This document shows positions 45,330 to 57,143 of a DNA stretch of 64,000 bases, piece by piece; positions within the stretch are counted from its first letter, which is position 1, and every line of letters starts with the position of its first letter. The position numbers were made by a program, and so were the translations under genes. This DNA comes from Avena insularis (lineage: Eukaryota > Streptophyta > Magnoliopsida > Poales > Poaceae): positions 74,324,253 through 74,388,252 of the forward strand of contig CM042688.1 in assembly GCA_023614405.1 (NCBI GenBank), in the 5' to 3' direction. The notes beneath the pieces are model-generated. The model did no database searches, was not told the origin of the DNA, and was given only the letters and a program-made list of their open reading frames with translations.

Positions 45330-47003
45330 TGAAGGGAATATGCCCGAGAGGCAATAATAAAGTGGTTATTATCTTATTCCTTGTTTATGGTAAATGTTTA
45401 TTTTGCATGCTATAATTGTATTAATTTGGAAATACATGTGTGTTTAATAAACAAAAGGAAAGTTCCTAGTTATGCCTCTCTTATAAACTAGCTCGTTGAT
45501 TAACAAGATAATCAAGGTTTCCTGATCATGGACATTGGATGTCGTTAATAATGAGGTCACAACATTGGTGGAATGATGTGATGAACATTCATCCGAAGTA
45601 TAGAATTACGATGAAAGTCATTATGTTTATATTGTTATAACATCATACGAAGTAATCTTTATCTTTCGACCATGAGATCATGTTAATTGCTAACATCGGA
45701 AGAGTAACTTGATAACATCAAACGTCACACCGTAAAAGGGTGACTATAAAGGTGGGTTCCGATACTACGAAGGTGTTATGTTGAGGCTCATGGATCAAGA
45801 GTGGAATTTGTCAATCTCGATGACAGATAGATATACTCTGGGCCCTCTCGGTGATATCACATTAAGATAGCTTGTAAGCAAGTGATGTGATCACTAGAAT
45901 GTTATATCACGGGAACGAGAAAAGAGTGCATGTCGGTAACGAGATCAAACTAGGTATTTGGATGTCGATTATTGAATCTCGAACATGTAATATATTGCGA
46001 GACAAAGGGATTTAGTTATGACATTAAAGGTTCACACGATCACAAGAGTCATCGTTGAATATGTGGGAGTCAGTACGGATCTCCAGGTCCCGCTACTGAT
46101 TATTGATCCGAGAGGGGTCTCGATCATGTCTGCATTATTCGCAAACCGTAGGGTGACACACTTACGGGATACCGACACCATTTGGAGCTTATGTTTCAGA
46201 TAAATATTTAAGAAAGCGCTCGAATCATTTCGATGGAAACCGGAATTGTTTCGGGTGAAATTGCAGAAACTGGTTCTGCATGTGATATTGAAATGTTGCA
46301 GGGGTTTTTATATGAATGTTTGTTAATTAAAGTAATTAAGAAAATTATGAATAAAATAAATAAAATAGTTTATTTAATGAGAGCTTGCATTAAATTTGGT
46401 GGAAATTTAATGCATGTGAGTGGAAGTGTGAGTGGAGGCATATTTATGTGAGTGAAGCATCCACCACATGAATGATGGAAGAGGTGGGGGCACCACCATG
46501 GCTGACCCCCTCTTCCCTATAAAAGGCCCCCTTTTCCTCCTCACAACACAAACCTCCTTGTTAAGGATCTCTCTCCCCCTCTAGTTATTCCCCATGGTCT
46601 CGAATTAGCGAGATACATGTTCCCGGTGGCTTTATCTGGAAAGGAGTTGCTGCTTCCACTGCTTTGCTGGAGTGAGGGATGGAGGTTGTCAGGGTACCGG
46701 ATGTGTGTGTGATCACGGATGCACAGCTTCTTTGCTGTGCTAGACTTGGTGGTGCTAGACTTGCTGGAGCTAGATCTGATGGACGTGCTGGAGCCGGACC
46801 TGCTAGACTTCATCACGATCTTGAGATCGGCAAGTGTACAACTACATCATCCACGAGTTCCATCTTGTTAACAAAGCTTTGTTGTCTTCGAGGGTAAGTT
46901 CTCTATGGATGTATATCCACCCGTTGCTTGTATCTAATAGATAGATCTTGGCGATAGTTCCCACCGTAGGAATTTTTTTGTTTTCTATGCTACGAACCCA
47001 ACA
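45330..47003 (+). repeat. 5' LTR of the Copia element
   Basis: TG...CA ends. A TATAAAA box at 46518-46524 precedes AGGCCCCC and a C/T-rich leader. The frames at 46541-46897 lie in this leader and are probably chance. Confidence 0.93.
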
Positions 47004-47004
47004 A

Positions 47005-47017
47005 TGGTATCAGAGCC
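47005..47017 (+). other. Primer-binding site of the Copia element
   Basis: TGGTATCAGAGCC, complementary to the 3' end of initiator methionine tRNA, the usual Copia primer in plants, starting one base after the LTR. Confidence 0.95.
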
Positions 47018-49269
47018 TGATATATGCGTAGGAGCTTTGCACAGGTAGTAAACATATGTTTATATGTGGGAGATTATGATCATGTTATTGCTTCTTTCAT
47101 GTATTTTGGATATTGGTGGCATAGTGGGATGAAGCGGCCCGGACCAACTTTACATGTCATCGCACATGAGACCGGTTCCACGACTGACATGCAACTAGTT
47201 TTGTATAAGTGGCTAGCGGTATCTGTCTCTCCTACTATACTCAATATCTGGTTTACAACGAGTTGCTAATAACTTAATTATCATTGTTGTGGTTCCATGT
47301 TCGTAGGTAAGACCGGTTCTATCTCCGAAAGCCCTAAGCCACGTAAAACTTGCAATGGATAAATTAGAGGCGTCTAGTTTAGATTGTTGCTGGGCTAGTG
47401 TCATGATATGGTAATGATGTAAGTTGATGTATGGTAGATACCCTTACAACACACCTAACGTGTAAGTTCCATAGACCTTGGCATTACACACAAAGGAATG
47501 ATAGAGATCATACCACGATGCACATGATGGTGATCAAATGCATGGACCATATCATTCCACTTTACACATATGATGTTTGCATCTTATATTGCTAGTTTGG
47601 CGTTTTAGTAGCATTATAAGATGATCCCTCATTTAAATATCAAGATAAAATGTGTTCTTCCTTAAGTATGCACTGTTCTATGGATCGTGTTTCGAGACAT
47701 CACGTGATGATCGGGTGTACTCGACTCTATGCTTTCATACAACGGGTGTAAGACAGTTTTACACACGCGAATACTAAGGTTCTTACTTGGCGAGCCTAGC
47801 ATGTACAGACATGGCCTCGAAACATGAACCAAAAGGTTAAGCATGAGTCATATAGTTGATGTGATGCCCATATTGATGCTCTCCTTTGAAGCTACAACGA
47901 CTCACGTGATGATTGGACTTGGTGTAGTGGATTTGGTTCATGTAATCACCAAAAAGGCACGAGGGATGTTGTTTTTGAGTGGGAGTTCATTTCTAATTTG
48001 GATTAGTCGAAGTCAATTTGTCATAAACTAAATCGAAGTGAATTTGCATAATTTGTTGTAGTCATTGGCATCTATTCACTACCTTATGCTTAGTTTTAAT
48101 TGAGATAATAGAACTATAGATATCTGGATATTTACTTTACGAACTGGTATCGTATTGTTTTGAATGTCAATTTAAAGTTTAGAAGTCCTATTGCAAACTT
48201 TCAGCAAACTCTATTTACTCCATGAAGTTTAATAAGTAGTATTAAATCAAGAGTAAGAATTACAATGTTAGTATCTAAAGTATCATGTTTGCCTCCATGA
48301 TTATTGATATTCAAAAGTTGTTTTAATATCAAGATTATCTAGGAGCTGAAAAATTGTTTCAGAAACCATCATGTGTGGAAAATATTGTGATATTTGAAAC
48401 AATGTGTTTAGTTGCATTGTGATAGAGTATAATTTAGCAAAATACATGTTCTCATATTGTATGAGAATTTGTGAAGGATGGAGATGCTAGGCATCTGGAT
48501 CTCTGAAAAAGGGTTTGGGAACTAACATTATACTCGCGATTCTTCCTTATAGGCTATAGTAGCTTGATCATGAAATTTGTCATGATAAGGATCAATAGAA
48601 TATGTAAGTAAAAAGTTTACTACACTAATAGATTACTAAAGAATGGTTTTTTGAAAGAACACCAAACATTTGATGATGGTGATCCACTTCAAAGTGCAAG
48701 TCCAAAGGTATTAGTATTTGGCTATATACACTTTGTACTATGTGTCATGTGAATGACACCACTATTGACTTTGTATATTCTTTTAAAAGAAAAGGAATTG
48801 CTGAAAGAGAATCTATAAAATATTTGGCAGAAAAGAAAAGGTTGGAGATGTCCAACTTAGGTATATAGAAGATATACATGTTATGGCTTTATTCCTTGCT
48901 TGTTAAACAATGTGGTTCTTAGGTATTGGATACCGAATTGGTTGGTGTGAAGTGTCATACAGAACAACACAATTCATGAACTACAATGGCCAAAGTAACT
49001 AGCAAAAGAATATGTGATGATGTTCATTGAAAACAAATAAAGTGTTATTGTGTTTTTTGTTGTCGTCAAACCTAGCCTTCAAGATTTGTTTTAATAATTG
49101 TTATTTTTTTCCGGTGTTATGAGAAAAATGGTTGTTCAAATAATTACCGTATTCCATAAAGGATGGATGAACTTTTACAAGTCTAGTTGGAGAAATCACA
49201 TCCATAAACATTATTTCTAAAATGTCATAAGACAAATGATTAGAAGATCACTTATGAAGTGACATCGCT
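47018..49269 (+). other. Leader and former gag region of the Copia element, no readable gene
   Basis: AT-rich with stops in every frame. I cannot recognise gag motifs such as the CCHC zinc knuckle. This segment is either very decayed or has replaced gag. Confidence 0.55.
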
Positions 49270-51720
49270 GTTTGAATTATATTGGAAAGCAAACATGAAG
49301 AAACTCCATGTTGATGGATTTTTGGAGTCTTTTGATTTTGATCAATTGACGATTGTGAAACTTTCCTCGAGATAATTGAAACTCCGTCCATAGGCCAAAG
49401 AGGAACGAATGACTAACTTATTGGATATTATGCATGTTGATGTATATAGTCCATTATGTGTAGCCATATGCGATGGATCTTTTTTGCTTCATATGCTTTA
49501 TCCAGAAATTTGAGTGAATATATCTATATATTTACTTAATAAGGAAGAAGTATGAAACATTTGAAAATTGTTCAAAGACTTTCAAGATGAAGTGAAAAAT
49601 CATTGTAACAAGAAAATAAAAGATTTTATGATTTGATCATAAAGGAAGATATTTGAGTTACAGGTTTAGCAAAACACCTAAGATTTCAGGAATTGTTCCA
49701 AGAATTTGCATTTCCCGATAAACCACAGGAGTATGGTATGTTCGAGAGATCAAATCAAACCTTGTTTGACATGGTAAGATCAAAGGTGTCATTTATAAAA
49801 CTACCATTATGTTTTAAGGATTAAAGCTTTAGAGACTACCGCTTTTACACTGAAAGGAGCACCATCGTGATCCGTTGAAATGACACCATATGAGTTATGG
49901 TTTGGGATAAAACCCGAATTGTCTTTTCTTAAATTTTGGTAAGTTATGCATTAGTAAAATGTTTACAACCAAAGTTGGATATGCACGTCTTTGTAGGTTA
50001 TCCCAAAGAATTTGTTGGGAATTCCTCCATAACACCAAGGACAAAAGAGTTTGTTGCTTGGAACATCAAGTTTCTTGAGAAGGAATTTTTCGTGAAAAGT
50101 TAAGTGGGAGGACAATAGAACTTTGATAAGGTTGTTGAACCTTAGTTATATGTGCTAAGTAGCAAAGCACCAGAAAGTGTCCTGGTGGTGTCCACAATGC
50201 TCATGGCTCCCGTGATTACAAAGGGTGTGATCTTGGAGATTAGAGTTCTTATTGAACCATGTGGGTCGGTAAGAATCAAATAGTAAGATTTGAAAGAGAG
50301 GTCGTTATTATTTTGACAATGACGAACCGACGGCATGCAAAGAAGCGATGATGGGCCCTGACTCCATAAAATGACTAGAAGTCATAGAATCCGTGATAGT
50401 ATCCATACACGAGAAATCAAGTTTCTGAACTTGGAAGACCCTCCGGAAAGGCGTGAAGACTATCGGTCGTGTTTGGATCTATAAAGAAATAGACATGGAT
50501 GTTTAACATCTATGAAATAGTCGACATGTCAGAAAGAAGTTTACGGCAATGTTCAAGGAGTTGACTATGACAAGATTTGATATTTCATAGCGATATTTAG
50601 TCTTGACGGATTCATGTAGCAACCACTACATATAATTTGGTATATGGTAGTTGAACAAACAAAACAAGGTTCTTCTAATAGAATGGTTACCTAGGACATG
50701 TACATGACACAGTCCGAAGGGTTTTGTTAACTCAAAGGGTGCTAAAAGGGCATGCAAACTTCAATAGTTGAAGTGAGCATAACGGAGTTGGAATCTTCAC
50801 CATGATGAAAATGTTAAAGGAGTTTAATTTCATTAGAGATGATGAAGATGCTTGCATTTGCAAGAAATTAAGTGGGAGCAATGAGACAAATTTCCAATAC
50901 ATTATGCAGAGTACATATTGTTGATTGGAAATGATGTATCATTTATTGACACAAGTTAAGAATTTCATTAAAATAGGATTTCGATGAAAGACTTGGGCAA
51001 AACCGGAATATTTGGCATCAATGTCTATATGGATAAATTGAGGCGATAATATGGTTATACCAGACGTACATATATGAGATATTAAAATGGTTCAATATGG
51101 AAACAACAAGAAAAGTTCTTGCTACATGGAAAGGATTGTATCAAGATTCAAGTGTTTCGACACTTGGTGAGTAAAATCACATGAATATTTTGATCGATTA
51201 TACTGTGATATGTATATATCCAGAGATGTCCTATTCTCTAAATGTTATGAACACATACCAGAATGATTCATAAGATGATCATTGGACGATAGTAAAGATA
51301 TTCTTATGAGCTTTGGAAGAAGTAAGAATATATCATGTATAAGTGACAAATAGTTAAAGGTAGTTCTTTGTAAAGTGTTACATTGATACTAGTTTTGTCA
51401 CAAGATACAAATTAAATTTATCTCAATTTAGACTATGGGTGGAACAATGTAATGGAAAGGATGTTCCATGATGGATTTGGATGAGTTCCAAAGTTGAGAC
51501 ATTGTGATAGATACTACAAAAAAGGCTAAGTATATGACTGCTATAGTAGCAGCAAAGGAGGGAATTTGTGTTAAGTAGTTTGTTATCAAACTAGGTGTGG
51601 TTCAAAGTAGGCTAATACTATGAAGATATATTGTATGACAATAATATCAACATATTTTAACCCGAACGAACTAAAGGTCTCACCAAAGGACCAAATTTAT
51701 ACAATGCCATCTCATTTGAG
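49270..51720 (+). pseudogene. pol remnant of the Copia element
   Basis: Pieces are recognisable in shifting frames. The pre-integrase region reads KKLHVDGFLESFDFDQ (near 49295-49345). The integrase core keeps SNQTLFDMVRSKVSF near 49750-49795 and PYELWFG-like sequence near 49890. GYPKEFVGN...FVAWNIKFLEKEF follows near 50000-50090. The RT is represented by an EGFVNSK-like piece near 50720 and CICKKLSGSN near 50850. RNase H retains CDSTTEAKYMTA-like sequence near 51505-51545, reading through substitutions. Stops occur every few tens of codons. The enzymes cannot be made. Confidence 0.8.
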
Positions 51721-51895
51721 AATGAGTGATGCGTAGAGACGCAAAGACATGCAAATACACATGGATCTGAAACTGTCAGATTCGGAGATTATGTTAACCA
51801 CTAGCAATCGCGTATATGCAACACCAGAAATCCATAGGTGTTCAATACGCAAAGTTTTTCAAACTAGATTATTGACTCTAGTGCAAGTGGGAGAC
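51721..51895 (+). other. 3' untranslated part and polypurine tract of the Copia element
   Basis: GTGCAAGTGGGAGAC directly before the 3' LTR is the polypurine tract seen in BARE-type elements. The rest is non-coding. Confidence 0.75.
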
Positions 51896-53577
51896 TGAAG
51901 GGAATATGGCCGAGAGGCAATAATAAAGTGGTTATTATCTTATTCCTTGTTTATGATAAATGTTTATTTTGCATGCTATAATTGTATTAATTTGGAAACG
52001 TTAATACATGTGTGTTTAATAAACAAAAGGAAAGTTCCTAGTTATACCTCTCTTATAAACTAGCTCGTTGATTAACAAGATGATCAAGGTTTCCTGATCA
52101 TGGACATTGGATGTTGTTAATAACGAGGTCACAACATTGGTGGAATGATGTGATGAACATTCATCTAAAGTATAGCATTACTATCAAAGTCCTTATGTTT
52201 ATGTTGCTATAACATCATACAAAGTAATCTTTATCCTTAGACCATGAGATCATGTTAATTGCTAACATCGGAAGAGTAACTTGATAACATCAAACGTCAC
52301 ACCGTAAAAGGGTGACTATAAAGGTGGGTTCAGATACTTCGAAGGTGTTATGTTGAGGCTCATGGATCAAGAGTGGAATTTTTCAATCCCAATGATGGAT
52401 ATATATACTCTGGGCCCTCTCGGTGATATCACATTAAGATAGCTTGCAAGCAAGTGATGTGATCACTAGAATGTTATATCACGGGAACGAGAAAAGAGTG
52501 CATGTCGGTAACAAGATCAAACTAGGTATCCGATGATCGAATATCGGACATGTAATATATCACGAGACAAAGGGATTTAGTTACGATGTTAAAGGTTCAC
52601 ACGATCACAAGAGTCATTGTTGCATATGTGGGAGTCAGTACGAATCTCTAGGTCCCGCTGCTGATTATTGATCGGAGAGGGGTCTCGATCAGGTCTGCAT
52701 TATTCGCGAATCGTAGGGTGACACACTTAAGGGATACCGCCACCATTTGGAGAAAATATGTTTCAGACAAAGATTTAAGAAAGCGCTGGAATTATTTCGA
52801 TGGAAACCAGAATTGTTTCGGGTGAAATTGCAGAAACTAGTTCTGCATGTGATATTAAAATGTTGCAGGGGGTTTTATGTGAATGTTTGTTAATTAAAGT
52901 AATTAACAAAATTCTGAATAAAATAAATAAAATAGTTTTATTTAATGAGAGCTTGCATTAAATTTGGTGGAAATTTAATGCATGTGAGTGGAAGTGTGAG
53001 TGGAGGCATATTTATGTGAGTGGAGCATCCACCACATGAATGATGGAAGAGGTGGGGGCACCACCATGGCCCTTGGCTTCCCCCCTCTTCCCTATAAAAT
53101 CCCCTCCTCTCCTCCTCACAACACACACCTCCTCGTGAAGGATCTCTCTCCCCCTCTAGTTATTCCCCATGGTCTCGGATTAGCGAGATACATGTTCCCG
53201 GTGGCTTTATCTGGAAAGGAGTTGCTGCTTCTGCTGCTTTGCTGGAGCGAGGGATGGAGGTTGTCGGGGTACCAAACGTGTGTGCGATCACGGACGCACC
53301 GCTGCTTTGCGGTGCTGAACTTGGTGGTGCTGGACTTGCTAGAGCTGGATCTGATGGACGTTCTGGAACCGGACCTGCTGGACTTCATCACGATCTTGAG
53401 ATCGGCAAGTGTACAACTACATCATCCACGAGTTCCATTTTGTTAACAAAGCTTTGTTGTCTTTGATGGTAAGTTCTCTAGGGATCTATATCCATCCGTT
53501 TCTTGTATCTAATAGATAGATCTTGGCGATAGTTCCCACCATAGGAATTTTTTGTTTTCTATGATGCAAACCCAACA
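51896..53577 (+). repeat. 3' LTR of the Copia element
   Basis: Matches the 5' LTR along its length with about a dozen differences in the first 300 bases by eye, plus a six-base insertion. TATAAAA at 53093-53099. The open frames around 53000-53466 lie within the LTR and are not supported as genes. Confidence 0.93.
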
Positions 53578-53582
53578 CCACC

Positions 53583-53794
53583 AACGGTCGTGCTCATAGG
53601 AAATGTCTGTGAGTGATGTGACTTGACCATGACTGTTGTCAGATTACGTCAGAGACCAAGGTCCGACTTATTTTTAAGACCCGGGTCGTATCTTTTGTTT
53701 GAAGTTTCAGGAAACCTTCAAGATTCTGCAAGCCGAACATCAAGCTATATGATGATGAATCCGACTTTGGATCTTGGAGGCTTCCTGGGGCTGC
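53583..53794. other. Remainder of the upstream region of element C with polypurine tract
   Basis: Continues 45180-45329 after the Copia insertion and is homologous to 11840-12101. TCCTGGGGCTGC at the right end abuts the LTR. No gene. Confidence 0.6.
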
Positions 53795-54315
53795 TGTTGG
53801 GGATATACTTTCCGGGTATCCTCACAGTTCCTCACTGACCAGGGTGGCCCACTTCGGGTTAGAGCTTTGCTTCACGGGCGACCTAGTCAGGGAGAAGATA
53901 TGGAGTCCAGTCTGGCTACGGGAAGGCCTAGAAGACTTACCGACGTAGGCCCATAGTGTTACTTGTAGTTCAAGATGTACTCTGTAACCGACTCTTAGTC
54001 GTAGCCGGATAGATCTCTCCTGTAAACCCTAGGCCGGATATCTATATAAGCCGTCCTAGGGAGAGCCTTTAGGGCACCTACCACCAGACAATAGTCTACA
54101 ATCTTAACTCGCACAGGCGAAACCCTTCTAACCCATATTCCGGCTCTGCCATATTACTGGATTGCTAGTAGGAGTAGGATCTGTCCAAAGCCAGTGGATT
54201 CGAACCTGGGTAAACTTATGTGCTTACCGTCCCGGAACACCGTAGGTCTCACATCCCTCTCTTCCACACGCCTCAAGGACCCCCTCATGGCGTACTTGTC
54301 ATTAATCCGACGACA
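53795..54315 (+). repeat. 3' LTR of element C
   Basis: TGTTGGGGATATAC start, GACGACA end, TATATAAG at 54043-54050, followed by TCAAC. The U5 ATG is present. Confidence 0.94.
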
Positions 54316-57143
54316 TCAACTTCCACTCAAGAAAGGTATAGAACACTTCCCTAAGAAGAGAGAGAAGATTTCTTTTGCCTCTCCTATGAAAACAAAATTT
54401 GCTCTTAATGCTTCTTCATTTGACAACACTTGATTCTTTTTCTTGCTTCTTATGCCTAACTTAAAGGCGTTAAAGAAAAGTACTTATTGGGAGATAACCC
54501 TAAAGTTTTAGATGAGTCTTGGAAGTTATTACATCAGTAATAACCGCTCCTTATCCTTTTTATTTGCTTTTTGTGCCAAGAGTAACCTCTAATAAGAGAG
54601 AAGTAATGGTTGGGAAAGTTGCTGTCCCGAAACAAATTTCTGTTCTTCACCGTAGAATTTGTGTAAAATCTCTGTAAGTCATTTTGAGGCATGAATTTTT
54701 GTGCTTCTTCACCAGGTTGTTATCTAACTTTCGTTATTTCAACACTTTTTGATTTGAGCAACAGAAGGTCTTCGAAAAAATTTGTCTTTACCTGCTGGTC
54801 TATTTTGACAGATTTGCCATTATTTGCATTTGCTTCTTGTTGGTTCCTTTTTGAGTTCTTTTGGGGAATTGAGATTTTTGAGGGAAGTGCTACAGTAGCT
54901 TGTGTCTTAGTGGAAGTTTTATTGGTGTTGGAACTGAACCTAAAGACTTATTATCTTGAGTGCACTAATGTTGCTAATAAAGATTGTGTGAAGTTTTGTA
55001 TGAAGGAAAAAATTTCAGGTGTATGGAAGGAATGAGTAATGAGATAAAGGATGGACTAAAGCTCAAGCTTTGGGATGCCACGCGTGTCACCCCAAGAAAT
55101 ATCCAAGAATTACAAGCGTCAAATCTTGGGGATGCCCAAGGCATCCCCTTCTTCATTAATAAAAATCCCAGGTTTCTTCCAAACACTTCATTTTTATTGT
55201 TTCATGGACAGTTGTGTTGTTCTTGGAGCGTCTTCTTTTTCGTTTTTGTTTTGGTTTTTCGTTTGCTTGGTTTGCTTAGTTTTCTGAATAAATTGGTTGG
55301 ACCCCTTCTTTCATGCATTGGTTTTCAAATAGTTTGGTTTGGATTGGAAGAGAGTAGGAAAGTTCATGCTTAAGTGGTAAAGAGAGCTTGTTTTTGACTG
55401 TGGACTATGCTTTATCATGCCATGCTTGATATTGTTTGTGCTTTATGCTTAGTATTCTTTGCTGTAGCATGACTTTTTATAAACAATTGAGATTTCTTAA
55501 TGTGCCTTGGAAGAATCATGCGTTGTTTTAGCATATTAAAGCATAGTATTGTGGTATTCTCCTTTGATGTTTTATTTGGGTTGACTTGGCACATGCTCAC
55601 ACCTTGTTATGACTATCCAAAGTCACGATAGCCTTTATGATCCTTTAGTTTTCAACTTGTAGTATCACTTTATGCTTTTATTAATGATGTTTTGTCGCTC
55701 TGCATTATTATGGCCATTATTGCTCTTTTAGTGGGTCGCTCCCAGTCTTTTGCTAGCCTCCATAACCAAGTGTGAATTCCACTCATGCATCCATCTCCTA
55801 AAACCAAGTTATTCCAAAGAGTCCACCATACCTACCTATTAGCATATGCTATTCCAAGTATATTCATGTTTTTATCTACCTTCCGAATTAAACTTGTTAT
55901 GAGAAAACTAGTGATTAAAGCTCTCACGACTTGATGGCACATTTTACTTTCTTGCATTTAATAAACTTGAACCATTGTGTCCATCTTTGTTGTGTATATC
56001 CTTGCGCTTTATAAGTTGAAGTTAGCAGAACCATGTATCATGGGGAACGCTTTCAACATTGCACTTGTACTTTGTACCCCATTGATATCATGTTCTTTTG
56101 CTTATGGATCCCGGCGGTGTGAAATAAAAGGGGAACTTGTATGATCATGGAGTTTGTATTTGTGTTAGAGAAATGTCTGGGCCTCTAGCGTAAGCCATTC
56201 CTAATCATGGTGGAAACTTGCAGCATAACCATAATGAGCACTCTATGAAGCATCCTCAATAAAAACCTATGCAAATAGAAAATAAAAAGATCGCTGAGAT
56301 GCTCATTGTCTGCTTGCCTTGTGATTTTGATTATGGGATAGCTCATGTATCATGTGCAAGGGGTACCCCGTTGGCGGTTCTCCATGATACATATGTACTT
56401 ACAATGACAAGAGCTTACTTGTGACTGAAGTTGAGTAGCATGAGTTTCGGTCTTCGTAAGTAAGGGGCATGAGATTTCAGCTTATAACTTGTCAAGCATA
56501 TCCTCTTATTTGTGTCACTTTAACCTTAATCACCTTCAAGATGCTTATGATAGGGGCAATGAGAGCTGAAAGCTAATAAGTACCATAATTTTTGGAAGCT
56601 CTTTATGAAACTTGAATCCCTACTTCCTTCTATGAAGGCCTTTCTTTTACTTTTATGTTGAGTCTCCACCTTCTATCTTTATGCACCTACTTTGAGAGCA
56701 TAGTGGCCATTCTTAGTTCTATGTGCATTGTCCCAAGACTTGTTGATTGATGCATAACTTTGATATTGCTTGTTTTAAACTATTTGTATCTAGTCACTCT
56801 TATGAAGTTTGAAGGTGTCCTATGCATTTATGTTTGCTACACTATGAGGGACAAGCTGAATGCCACTATGCTATGTTTTCTTTATGTGAAACAAACAAAC
56901 GTCTTGCAAAGCATTGTTATTCATTAATATTTTGTTTGTGCCTTTTCATGCAGCAACATACTTGCTTTGTCTTATTGTTAGAACTTTGTCTTTCATGTTA
57001 TGATTGAAGTACTATGATCCCAGCTATCAATGTTTTACAAATACTTTGATCAAGTTTATGATGGTGCATGTCACCTCAAAAATTATTCTTTCTTTTTATC
57101 ACTTACCTACTCGAGGACGAGAAGGAGTTAAGCTTGGGGATGT
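54316..57143 (+). mobile_element. 3' internal region of a forward Athila-like element
   Basis: A short frame at the left edge reads PLKKGIEHFPKKREKISFASP and ends SSFDNT at about 54433; I do not recognise it. From 54440 on the sequence matches, in the opposite orientation, the non-coding 3' region of element D and of element E. The 114-residue frame at 54691-55035 and the 129-residue frame at 54984-55373 lie in this block; their counterparts in D and E are shorter or broken, so I treat them as non-coding. The block ends at the polypurine tract AAGCTTGGGGATGT (57130-57143). It may be the 3' part of the host Athila element seen at 1-155 and 12614-14641. Confidence 0.7.
55128..55148. repeat. Conserved perfect hairpin in the Athila-like 3' region
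   Basis: GGGGATGCC, loop CAA, GGCATCCCC. The same hairpin is intact in element D near 25257-25277. In element E (near 59919-59939) one stem base is changed. It precedes CTTCTTCAT in all three. Confidence 0.75.

Larger units (their letters stand above)
45330..53577 (+). mobile_element. Degraded Copia element of the BARE/Angela/WIS group
   Basis: The LTR start TGAAGGGAATATGCCCGAGAGGCAATAATAAA-like sequence, the initiator-Met PBS and the pol remnants all match the BARE/Angela/WIS group of Triticeae Copia elements. The domain order integrase-RT-RNaseH is Copia-type. Total length 8.2 kb, LTRs about 1.68 kb. It is inserted about 300 bases upstream of the antisense gene of C. No frame over about 80 codons survives inside. 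Confidence 0.9.
14642..54315 (+). mobile_element. Tandem Tat-lineage array LTR-B-LTR-C-LTR with nested insertions
   Basis: Three LTRs of one family in the same orientation separate two complete internal regions, and the central LTR serves both. Removing nested elements D and the Copia element leaves about 24.6 kb. Such arrays normally arise by recombination between LTRs of related elements. B and C differ at many positions, so a recent duplication of one element is unlikely. Confidence 0.88.
33467..54315 (+). mobile_element. Tat-lineage Gypsy element C
   Basis: Same plan as A and B. It is interrupted upstream of its antisense gene by the Copia element at 45330-53577. Without it the length is about 12.6 kb. 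It has the best preserved pol of the three. Confidence 0.92.

Noticed and set aside
46018..46451. Small frames in the Copia 5' LTR
   Set aside because: Positionally within U3. The 3' LTR copy has indels that break them.
53000..53466. Overlapping open frames of 75-148 codons in the Copia 3' LTR
   Set aside because: They lie within LTR promoter and leader sequence. The 5' LTR has related but not equivalent frames, and no known LTR protein fits.
54691..55373. Two plus-strand frames of 114 and 129 codons
   Set aside because: The block is homologous to non-coding 3' regions of D and E, where the frames are shorter or shifted. Composition is AT-rich and they overlap the polypurine/hairpin motifs.
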